From Trichobilharzia szidati (Eukaryota > Platyhelminthes > Trematoda > Strigeidida > Schistosomatidae): a stretch of 64,000 bases of DNA. A program made the position numbers and the translations under genes. This document shows positions 55,367-64,000 of the stretch, piece by piece (position 1 is the stretch's first letter; the number at the start of each line of letters is the position of its first letter). Location: contig OX235279.1 of the NCBI GenBank assembly GCA_944472155.2, positions 56,021,564 to 56,085,563 on the forward strand, given 5' to 3'. The notes beneath the pieces are model-generated. The model did not search any database, was not told where the DNA came from, and worked only from the letters and a program-made list of their open reading frames with translations.

Positions 55367-55846
55367 AATGATCAATGAAGTCTTACTTCTACCAACTCGT
55401 GATTTTAGCGTGACCATCAACCAATGTCATAGGGGGAACTCTATTCTCACTCCCAACTGGATGAACCTAACTGGTCACCACTTCTCACTAGAACTACAGG
55501 TAACTTCATCCTGTAGCAAGTCACTACTGATCACCAGACTGATTTTCAAGAATCGGCTTGTAGGGACTAAACAGCTGTCCAGTACTACCTGGTTTTCAGT
55601 GGTTCTCTGGCTGATACCAATCCGTTGTTTGACCTGAAACAAATAGAATCCCTACAAACCAATTCTTGAAAATCAGTAGTGACCTGCTACAGGGTGAAGT
55701 TACCTGTAGTTCTAGTGAGAAGTGGTGACCAGTTAGGTTCATCCAGTTGGGAGTGAGAATAGAGTTCCCCCTATGACATTGGTTGATGGTCACGCTAAAA
55801 TCACGAGTTGGTAGAAGTAAGAATTCATTGGTCATTGAATCGGGTT
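55359..55846. repeat. palindrome: inverted arms 55359-55566 and 55650-55846
   Basis: About 200-bp arms, roughly 95 per cent identical, with an 83-bp spacer. The arms include CTACCAACTCGTGATTTTAG, GTCATAGGGGGAACTC and CATTCAATGA-type ends that also occur next to the SINE at 41690-41735 (GAATTGGCAGAAGTTAGAATTCAA). The spacer 55567-55649 carries a plus-strand SINE piece (CAGCTGTCCAGTACTACCTGG). Both arms encode the same meaningless ORF on opposite strands. Confidence 0.85.
55556..55680 (+). mobile_element. Sm-alpha-type SINE, plus-strand fragment starting inside the hammerhead
   Basis: Begins GTAGGGACTAAACAGCTGTC. It has the helix III loop, GTC, CAGTAC and the 3' part ending ACCAATTCTTGAAAAT. 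The tRNA head and helix I left strand are missing. It forms the spacer side of the palindrome. Confidence 0.65.
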
Positions 55847-58005
55847 ATAGTGGTTGTAATGACCAATGTCAAATTATCATATATGCCTATTTGTCTGTAT
55901 GTGTGCGTTTGTTCTGTGGAAAACACGTCAAAACATGACGATATTTCACAGTGGTCACAATATGAAACAGAATTTATTTTTCCCTAATCTGTTTTGCTTC
56001 ATTAGGGTCTGTCATATAGGTGATAAGTCAATCCCTTCTCTCCTATTTACTGGATTCGATGTAGTTAAAATATGCACGGTTTCAGAGATCAGCCTTTGTT
56101 TTTATGAGTGAAAGTCTCTTCATAAAATTTCGACATTGTCGAAATCAGTGTTATGCCCGCTGTCTGTAGAAAACACTGCTATAGCTGATCTTTTTTCTAG
56201 ACTTTTTAATTCTACTTCACTTCTAGATGGACGTTTTGTGCACAGTCTACGTTCATTCACTGTGACCTTCACCTGTTTACTGCTCTTACCTATATAGCAT
56301 GCTTTACATTCTGAACACTTATCCTATAGACACATTTGTTTGTGTCATTTTGAAAACCATGTCTTTGGTATTCACCAAAGCTTTCTCTAGAGAATTAGAG
56401 GGCTTGAAATAGACTTTAGTATTATATGAAGCAAGCACTCTTTGAAGTTGTTTAGCTATTTTTTTTCGACCTAGAATGGCCATCGTCGATAGTCAAGATT
56501 TTTCATTTTTCTGTTTTCCCTTCTGCTTCTTCTTACTGGTAATATTGTTTAGCAGCTTTTTCGGATACTTATTTCCAATCAAAATTTGTTTTATGTAAGA
56601 GATCTCGTTCTCCATATCATCATCATCGATTATAATTTTTCTGGCTCTGTTAACGAGATTTAAAGCTACTAATGATTGGAAATTCAAATATTTGTTTGAA
56701 TGCGTCAGTCTCCTGTATATCATGAACTTTAGTTTCTCGTCTTTTTACAGGATAATCTAGAAAGATTAAAGTTCCCTAGTTCGATTCTATTTCATTAGTA
56801 AACTTTGTATATTTTGAGACTAAGTTAATCTGTGCTAGAATGTTTTCTTTTTTAGCTTTCTTAATAATGATAAATGTGTCATCTACATATCTGTACCACA
56901 TTCTAGGATGACAACTAAAACTTATCAGTGCTTTTCTTTCCACAGCTTTCATATAAAGATTTGATACAATTGGAGACGCTGGTGATCTCATTGCAACTCT
57001 ATTTTTCTGACAGTATAGTTTGTCTTTAAAGATAAAGCAGGTAGATTCTCAACAAAGTTCTAAGCATCTTATGACATCTTCCATTGATAATGAACATTTA
57101 GCTAATATTTCCTGTTTGTTTTCAAGTTCATATTTCATAATATCAAGTGAATCACATGTAGGAATACCAGTAAATAGGAAAACCATATCAAAACTTGCCA
57201 CAGTGTCATCTTGTTCAATGATTACATTTTTTACTTTTCTTTTAAACTCCTCAATATTTTTAATGTTTGAAGGAATAATGTGTTGAACTGGTTTCAGTAT
57301 TCTTGATATGTTTTGATAAAGTGTATGTTACTGAAATGGTGAAATCGATCGTTGATCTTAGATGGACATCTGTTTTGTGAATTTTCGGCCTTCCATAAAA
57401 TTTTGCGGCCGAGTCCGCTTTGGGAACTATTGAAAACTAAACTAAATTCCCTAGTTTTGGTTTCAGTTCTCTAAGTGGAGTACATACTTCTGCTTTTACT
57501 TTGTTCATAGTACTAGACATTTTGTTTATTGGTGTTAGTGCGTATAGGCCTATTGAGAATTACAGCGAAATTGCCTTTATCAGCTTTAGTTATGACAATA
57601 GATTTGTCTGATCCTAATGTCTATAATGCATGATGTTCGTTCTTCGACAAAATTGTGATTACATTAACTTCTCTATCTGAGAAATTGAATACTGTTTTTG
57701 GGTTAGTCTGTACATTTGAGTTATTTACTCTGGAGTACGCTGCGTCCGGACTAATAAGTTTTTCAGATTTCTGAATTTGTCTTTGTTTAGTAGCATTGAA
57801 ATGAGTGAACTTTCGATCTTCGAATAGCTGCGTAATGGTAGTTAGATGATCTTTTGATAAAAGAATATCAAGACAATTATCAATGTTATTAATTCAATAT
57901 CGACTGTTCCATTGCTAATGTACATTTGTGTATCAATTCACGAAGTAAAACGCGAGATGCTACAATAGACGCTTTCATAGATAGCTAGAGTTCTCAAGAA
58001 CTATT

Positions 58006-58499
58006 ATTACACAATATGTACATGCTAGAGTGACACAGAATTATGTATATTATCTACTTGCAGCATCTAACTTACCAGATTGCTTTTCAAATTGAAACAA
58101 CTGAAAAATTCAGTTAAGTAGTTTTTATGTGAATAAAATGGACCATGTAAGCATAGATGTTGAAGATTACTGTAAGTATGAATCCTCTCCGTAGCCTTTG
58201 ATAACAGTTTCATATACAACAGGTCATACTACTTCGGTCCATGACCAAAAGAACGAGTAGAAATGTCAACGTTCCCTAGTATAATTTCACCTGCTAAGTT
58301 AAGATACACTGACACTGAAACTTTCGAATGTCCATTGACATTGGACATAGAATTTCGAAAAAAAAGCCATCAGAGTTGTTTGTTTATTTTATTTAAAAAA
58401 CAAAGCCTGGCACAATATAGGCACCACAGAGATGTGCCACACAATAATAATAAAACAACGTATGGAAATAACTGGCAGAGAATGAATAGCGAACTTCAT
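58006..58499. other. spacer, nothing recognised
   Basis: A short plus-strand ORF at 58263-58520 has no motif. Confidence 0.4.
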
Positions 58500-58800
58500 G
58501 TCGAAAGGATGCAGCTATGATAAATCTTATCAGTAGCACTCGCCATACTGGTACAGACTACTGCAAATTTTGTAACAGTACTTTGCACTTAGACGGTGCA
58601 AAGCATATAACATACTTACAAATGATTAAGTCTGATTTGAGTAACCTGCATGCTATTGCACAGCAAGACGATATTGTCTGCACACTCGAGGTCGGAAAGT
58701 TTTCCTCCAAGAAACAGATCTACACCATCACCACCCACGTTCTTCAGAACTGAGTTGTACGACGGTAGTTCAGTGATAAGCAACATACATACGAGATACA
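58500..58800 (-). mobile_element. non-LTR reverse transcriptase scrap
   Basis: The minus strand reads LFLGGKLSDLECADNIVLLC near 58715-58655 (motif C region; the catalytic ADD has become ADN) and then CFAPSKCKVLLQNLQ near 58590-58545. The second block parallels RFAAAKCKMMLQDW in RTE family A, but the sequence is a different, third family. Fragment of about 90 codons, dead. Confidence 0.6.
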
Positions 58801-59065
58801 TAATACCAGATGCTTATGAGGAAAAAGTGGAAATTTTTTATTTAAATGGAATGCAAATGAAACAATTTCATAATTTATTTCCCACTTTTTTCATACCGTA
58901 CAAAGATAACATCTTGGAAGAGGTATATAAGATCATCAGGAAATTAACCTGGTGAAATTAGCGATTTCAAGTTAGAAACGACTGAATAATAACTGTGCTC
59001 ACTCATTTTCAGCAAATAACCTGGGAATATTAGTTTAAGCTGATTTAAATTGTCTGATAACTGGG

Positions 59066-59101
59066 ATATATATATATATATATATATACATATATATATA
59101 C
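59066..59101. repeat. (TA)n microsatellite
   Basis: Dinucleotide run ATATAT with one ACA interruption. Confidence 0.93.
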
Positions 59102-61545
59102 TCAACTGAAATGCTTGGTCTCTGTTAACCTGCCGACATCGTAGTGCGGTTAACATCAGCTTGTCATTTGATTTGTGGTGGTTATTTAGGACTGTTCATC
59201 ATGACAGACTTACATCCACAGTGGGAAATGAGTTCAGGCCTCAAAAAATACAGCTGGACAGTTCTAGATTACAGTTATCTTACACTGCGATTCAGAACAA
59301 AATAACTTATTACTTTTACTTGTTTAATCAGACATATTTTAATCTTTCACAGCGTTTTCATGAGACTTATCATCTTATAAGACAGGCGTACTAGCAAATA
59401 ATTTCACTTTTCTAAAAAAAATAGTAAGTTGCACCAATCTCCACTTGCAACTTTACCTGTCCGAAACAATTTACGGCCCTTAATCAATATTTCTCAAAAA
59501 AAAATAACGATGGGAACCAAACATAGTTAACGCAAACAAGCAACATAGTATGCTCATTGCCAAAAGAATTTTACTCTCTTGTTTTTAAATATCTAAAGGT
59601 GACATATTGTTCAAATTCGACGAAGAATGAAATGTGAGTCATGTATCGATCGGATATTCACTTATTAGTAGCAAAAAAACCGAGGACACAAGAAACTAGC
59701 AATCAATTCAAAATGCTATTTTAGAGTATTTGTGGGTTTTTCGACTTTGGTAACAAACTTTCTAATGGTTTACAAAACTTTAGTTAGTTTTTTCTTCAAC
59801 CGAATTTTCCCATATGAGGAGTTAAGGCTTTATTAATGCCGACAGACAGTGTGACGGTATACCTGAGCGACTAATGACTCTGGAAGTGTTACTAAAAGCA
59901 AAAGACAGCATCAGGACTTTTTAGAAAAATATGTAAATGATCTATAGAAATCTAGACTGCCAACAGGTTAACCTGATGAGGGTATCATAGTAGCAGTAAA
60001 CATTGGTGATTACATCAATAAGATATTCACCATTTCGTCTATTTGGATAAAATCTACAAATATCACTAGTGAGGAGATTAAAGTAAAATAAATATGAACA
60101 GAAGCTAACGCAAAGTGATCCCAAGATTGAAGATTGGTTTTTTACTGATTCCAGAATGTCTAATCCACCTTGAATATCTGAATCAAATATATGCCCCAAC
60201 TTTGTGTAGTACATAGAGTATACAAGTAGAGCACACCTCTTCTCTCTCCTCTTGACAAAGTAGGTCAACCCTACCGTCAAACTATACAGAACTAACTAAT
60301 AGAGTAAGGTTATACAGCAAGTTTGTACTTGTTTATATTATGATACTCGTCAATTTTATCAATAGTATTGATACCGTTAACTGCTCATAAAAAATTACTA
60401 TATTTAACCATGGTTTCACTACTTGAGGAAGTTCGACTAACCGAGACAGTAAATTTGAATATATTGGTGCATGCACAATCTTCAGAAGTAAAATATGCAA
60501 GCAAAAGGATAACACGACTACCGATTTTGTGCATATACATGAATGCCATGTTGCATCAGACAAACGGAAGAAAACAAAACAACGGTGTTGTACCGAATAC
60601 ACTATGAAACCACAAGTAAATTCCAATTGTCAAATGTAAGTATATTTCTGTGAATGAAGAAATGAGATTTTGTACAACTAAAGCGAACTAGTGTTGATAC
60701 AAATATATACACACTGTCCGCCTTAGAACTCCAACAATGTAGGCTTCATTTCCAGTTCCAAATTCTTTTCCCACGTGGACAAGATTTCAATAAAACCAAA
60801 TAAATGTAATGTTAAGGTTACAGGTAGCACTCAATTTTCACATTGAATTAATGCCTTGTGATTGAAAAGGAGATTAACATACCAATAGGAGTAGTGACCA
60901 CTATCAGAAAAGAAAATTAGAATGGCCGGGTTAACAATAACCTGCTACATTGGTACAATGAGAAAATTCGACCAAAGTCATTTGCACTGTATCCATGCAT
61001 AAGTTATCATAACATAGTATACCACATTGGTTTTAGAAGTCTGAAATCAACAGGGAATACCTGATGATTAGCAAAGCATATCCACAACTTCAAAAAAAAC
61101 TGAAGTTTTTCTTGTCAGTGATTTCATATACTATCATGTAGACACTTTATGACTAATCTATTGGGTTTCTTTATAATCAAGTGTCCATTTAAAGACAATA
61201 GTATCATCTGTAAACAGAACATAAATCCTATACCACGATAATAAAATTTAGTCAAGTCTCATGATTTTGACGGTATACCATTGCCCACTATTTTTATCGA
61301 TGCATTTGAATAATACTATTATGTGAAAGCTTTACTTATGCATCATTCCTACATATAAAATAAGACTAACGGGATACAGGCAATCCTGTTACTTTAATGA
61401 AACACATTAAAGAACTTAATATGTACTCTTGTAACCCCTACTGATTCAGTATTCTTGTGATCATACTTTTGAAGATGCTAGCTATAAAAGCAGGATGTAT
61501 ACTAATTACTTTAATCCATAGTATTCTAATTTGACAAAATATGAA
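59102..61545. other. 2.4 kb, nothing supportable
   Basis: Short ORFs on both strands (59942-60280, 60333-60626, 60368-60607) overlap and lack motifs. A 60-base minus-strand candidate near 60725-60785 (WEKNLELEMKPTLLEF) has no clear splice sites. If the Pol III exon at 61546-61694 is the last one, this is 3' intergenic sequence. Confidence 0.4.
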
Positions 61546-61694
61546 TTAAGGTATGAGGAAGTATATGCACACATATAAAAAAAAAATAATCTTATTTAAT
61601 TCTGTGCACAGAAAAGGATATCTATCACTCAGGAGGTCAAATGTGCCTGTTCCAACCTTCGTAGGATTGCCAAGAATGATGCTTTCTGTAACAC
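61546..61694 (-). CDS. POLR3A: probable C-terminal exon of RNA polymerase III largest subunit
   Basis: Minus-strand exon after acceptor TAACTTTCTAG. The first two bases complete a Gly codon, then VTESIILGNPTKVGTGTFDL, LSDRYPFLCTELNK, stop TAA at 61546. The end of RPC1 is strongly conserved: human has [22 protein letters not shown] and yeast GVSECIILGQTMSIGTGSFKV. This exon gives (G)VTESIILG.P..VGTGTFDLL at the matching place. The last ~15 residues are hydrophobic and T-run encoded and may be untranslated. RPC1 forms the catalytic core of Pol III. Upstream exons must lie to the right, possibly outside the window. Confidence 0.6.
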
Positions 61695-61929
61695 CTAGAA
61701 AGTTAGAAAGTAATCAAACAAAGTAAACAAACAACGAAAATATGTATCAGCATTATATTACTATTCCTATAATCTAGCGTGTACTCTGTGGAAATACTAA
61801 GATAAGCATAAACGAACTGACAAAGCAGACAAACATTTTCAATGATTATCAACAGTAAAGTCACACAAACAGCAAAAATACAATCAAGTAAGGTACATAA
61901 CCTTTCAATCAATTCCCTAAAAGGTTTAT
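61695..61929 (-). other. presumed intron start of the Pol III gene
   Basis: Pyrimidine-rich on the minus strand next to the acceptor at 61695; no coding motif. Confidence 0.4.
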
Positions 61930-63091
61930 GGGAAATAGAAGAATTGCATAACAAAGACAGTAGACAGGGTTATGAGACAAAAGGAATTGTAATAACGAAG
62001 AACAATATAGTTTCATTGGAAATTATAAGTCACAAGGAGTGGTGGAGCATCTACACCAGCCATTGAGAACGATTTTGAGCCATATCACCGATTGTCTCCA
62101 GCCATTGGTTCCTACCGTCCCGAGGACCCCAACCAGTCAGGAAATCTACACTTTCTTACATCGCTTAAACTAACTGTTGTGGATTTCATTGGCTGATGAC
62201 ATGTTTTGGTTTGACCACCGCTGGCTCTTTTCCAGCCTGACCCTATATCAGCTAACATTTCCAGTCGAGGAAGGCGATGACTAGGCATGAGTAACACATG
62301 TCCTAACCATCTCAGTCGATGTAGCTTCCCAGCCTCGCCAATTGATTTCCCCTTCCTACCTAGCACTCGACCGTTACCTCATCTCAATACTGATCACCTT
62401 CCTATACCACTTCACACGGGAGATAGAACGCAGACACCTATGATCGAAGACAGCTAATCTTTTCATGTCTTCTGCTCTCAATGGCCAGGTCTCACGGCCA
62501 TAAAGGAGGACGGAGCGGACTGTTGAGCAGTACACACGCCCTTTGGTCGATAGCCGGATATCACATCTACTCCAGAGATGATGTAAGTTGGTAAATGCAA
62601 TACAAGCCTTTTGCATCCATGCTGAGATTTCGTCAGAGATCAACCCGTTGGGGCTGATGGTACTTCCTAAATAGGTGAAGTGGTCAACATGTTCTATCAC
62701 TTCACTCCCTATCACTAAGCTAGGAGTTGACGTAGTCCAGTCCTGTAATATCATCTTGCATTTGGCGGGAGCGAATCGCATGATGACCATTCGAAGACAG
62801 TTCGCTGCTCAAGGTGTTCAGAAGACTCTGCATTTTGTCAGCGTCTTCACCTAAGAGGGAGGACTATATCATCTGCATATTCTAAGTCAACGAGATTATT
62901 CCCTGGTAGCAAGTCAATCCCTCAGTCGCTGAAGTGAGTCAGGGTTAAGTGCATTAGTACATCTATGATGAAGTTGAATAGAAATGGGGATAATGGGCAT
63001 CCTTGACGGACGCCACTAGTCGTCACCACTTCAGATGACGACTCGTCGTAAGCCCTCACCTGGCTGCATGAGTTCGAGGAGAATGCCTTGA
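61930..63091 (-). mobile_element. RTE family A, 5'-truncated copy 2
   Basis: Aligns with 1-1160 throughout, including the 3' UTR (GACAGTAGACAGGGTTATGAGAC against AACAGTAAACAGACGTATGAGAC). The 5' truncation lies between motif B (SGVRQGCPLSPFLFN complement near 63010) and the fingers, at about 63091. It abuts a plus-strand CR1 fragment head to head. About 90 per cent similar to copy 1. Confidence 0.87.
62112..63060 (-). pseudogene. RTE A reverse transcriptase C-terminal pseudogene (copy 2)
   Basis: Two open blocks: 62790-62374 (MRFAPAKCKMILQDW, FTYLGSTISPNGLISDE, SVLLYGRETWPLRAED) and 62366-62112 (MLGRKGKSIGEAGKLHRLRW, HVLLMPSHRLPRLEML). A frameshift near 62370 separates them. Motif C (LEYADDIVL, near 62875) lies outside the open blocks in a broken frame, as in copy 1. 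Confidence 0.82.
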
Positions 63092-63092
63092 T

Positions 63093-64000
63093 GAAATGAT
63101 GCCTCAGATGAAATCAACTTAGTCAAATATGCAGATGACCTGTCTGTATCGTTTCCCATTAAGTCTCAGTCAGACTGTCTCAAATTAAATAGCTTCCTGT
63201 CGGACATCAGTGAGTGGTCCAAACTAAATAGTCTCATGCTGAATCCCTCAAAATACCAGACTATTGACTTCTCCCTTAAGCATAAACGAGATCTACAAAC
63301 ACTAGTAAGTTCTCATGAAGACTGTTGCATTGAGGGGACTGAAATTGAAACTAAGTCTAATGCTAAATACTTCGGTCTAGTTCTATCTTCCGACCTTATT
63401 TGGACATCTCATATCCTAATGATTTCTAAGAAAGTGTTCTGTCTTACCTACTACATTAAGAAACTTAGACAATCTGGAATCACCCAACCTCTACTTTCAC
63501 AATTTGTCAACTCTTGTATCTTACCTATTCTACTTTACTGCTCCCCGTTAGTCTTTCCTGGTCTACTGAAAAAGGACTATGCCATCCTGAGAAGGATGTT
63601 GAAGGTAGTCAGTAGGACTAGTGGTGCAAAACTCAGTCAGCTCGTCATTACTTTAGTTGATAGGCATCTGAATACATGCGAAAAATGGTCAAAAACCATA
63701 CTCTCCGACCCCCAACACCCCCTCTATTCCCAACTCTCGCCTTGTATCTCATCAAGTAGAACCAGAAATCAGTATAAAATAATATATGCTCGTACAACTA
63801 AGTACAGGAACTCAACGATACCATACTTGACCCGTGTTCTAAGCGACAGAGACAGTGTTAAGCGTGAAACTTATGACTTGCTCCGTTATTAACAACATAA
63901 TTTTAGGCTCTTTTATTTCTCTCTTATTTTGTATTCTTTAGTGAACTCCTTCTCAAACATACTTAGCTACCTAAAATATTAACATTGGGTTCCTTTTTTG
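63093..64000 (+). mobile_element. CR1-like retrotransposon, 3' half, runs to the window edge
   Basis: 5'-truncated just before RT motif C. The coding part ends at 63892 and the 3' UTR continues past 64000. It is better preserved than the CR1 fragments at 16270 and 23760, and may be a different subfamily. Confidence 0.82.
63098..63892 (+). CDS. CR1-like reverse transcriptase, C-terminal part
   Basis: Continuous frame of about 264 codons: DASDEINLVKYADDLSVSFP (motif C, YADD at about 63128), LMLNPSKYQTIDFSLKHKR, NAKYFGLVLSSDLIWTSHI (the YLGL-type motif), LPILLYCSPLVFPGLLKKD, RRMLKVVSRTSGAKLSQLV, and a C-terminal tail ending KRETYDLLRY. Everything before motif C is absent, so it is a remnant although the frame is open. 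No initiation codon is meaningful here. Confidence 0.8.
   Translation, partial: DASDEINLVKYADDLSVSFPIKSQSDCLKLNSFLSDISEWSKLNSLMLNPSKYQTIDFSLKHKRDLQTLVSSHEDCCIEGTEIETKSNAKYFGLVLSSDLIWTSHILMISKKVFCLTYYIKKLRQSGITQPLLSQFVNSCILPILLYCSPLVFPGLLKKDYAILRRMLKVVSRTSGAKLSQLVITLVDRHLNTCEKWSKTILSDPQHPLYSQLSPCISSSRTRNQYKIIYARTTKYRNSTIPYLTRVLSDRDSVKRETYDLLRY

Larger units (their letters stand above)
54871..58005 (-). mobile_element. old copy of the 42131-type PLE, interrupted by SINEs
   Basis: Minus strand. The coding remnant runs from about 58005 down to 55995 with many stops and indels; best blocks are 56991-56776 (SPASPIVSNLYMKAVERKAL, YRYVDDTFIIIKKA) and 56723-56493. It then has the 3' UTR, interrupted at 55180-55860 by a palindromic SINE pair, the decayed hammerhead-like core near 55011-55045, and finally ~75 bases of ORF start (54949-54871). 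Clearly the same family as the young dimer but far more diverged, so this family has been active over a long time. Confidence 0.85.

Noticed and set aside
55368..55835. Matching ORFs on both strands (NQCHRGNSILTPNW)
   Set aside because: They look like a conserved protein only because the two arms are an inverted repeat; no motif and no conservation outside.
60333..60626. 97-codon minus-strand ORF and overlapping plus-strand ORF
   Set aside because: No domain, no splice context, opposite-strand overlap; likely chance.
60720..60790. Candidate minus-strand exon WEKNLELEMKPTLLEF
   Set aside because: No convincing splice sites and no family match; too short to support.
1..64000. CRISPR arrays, operons, bacterial ribosome-binding sites
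   Set aside because: The window is eukaryotic with spliced genes and retroelements; no regularly spaced repeats were found.

Overview
The window is eukaryotic, intron-bearing, AT-rich and dominated by transposable elements. The combination points to a blood fluke (Schistosoma, Trematoda): Sm-alpha-type SINEs with an embedded hammerhead-ribozyme fold, two families of RTE-like non-LTR retrotransposons, CR1-like non-LTR elements, at least two Penelope-like (PLE) families, a Merlin transposase, a CACTA-like transposase and a gypsy integrase. There is also a 34-nt intron, of the size flatworm genomes tolerate. Nothing is prokaryotic; there are no operons, rRNAs or CRISPR arrays.

Host genes are sparse and split by introns full of elements. 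(1) A TOLLIP-like gene on the minus strand: two exons of its C2 domain (14076-13943 and 8819-8618) join in phase across a 5.1-kb intron holding a full-length RTE. (2) An unrecognised type I membrane protein with Ig-like features on the plus strand (exons 50205-50892 and 53395-54134, 475 aa). Its 2.5-kb intron holds another RTE copy. (3) A probable C-terminal exon of the RNA polymerase III largest subunit on the minus strand (61694-61546).

Layout: 1-2240 RTE family A (-); 2440-4090 decayed PLE (+); 4715-6340 two RTE family B fragments head to head; 6960-7190 PLE scrap; 7985-8205 Sm-alpha SINE; 8618-14076 TOLLIP-like locus with RTE B inside; 16270-18310 CR1 (+); 18760-19340 gypsy integrase; 19800-23020 CACTA-like transposase remnants, a DUF4806-like gene and an array of short subterminal-type repeats; 23760-24240 CR1 (-); 25900-28345 second PLE family (+); 29690-33419 element carrying a Merlin transposase with a 10-bp target duplication; 33888-37984 a related element containing an assembly gap; 41427-41950 two different tRNA-headed SINEs; 42131-48018 an inverted dimer of a very young PLE with an intact 817-aa RT/GIY-YIG protein; 50205-54265 the Ig-like gene; 54871-58005 an old copy of the same PLE interrupted by a palindromic Sm-alpha pair; 58500-58800 RT scrap; 61546-61694 Pol III exon; 61930-63091 RTE A (-); 63093-64000 CR1 3' half (+).

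The most notable biology is element-on-element interaction. An RTE B element carries a nested RTE A-derived insert at exactly the same site in two genomic copies, so the chimera itself was copied. A SINE joins a tRNA head to the 5' and 3' ends of RTE B. PLE long terminal units carry a hammerhead-like core. Transposon calls rest on protein motifs read by eye; family names in public repeat libraries were not checked.
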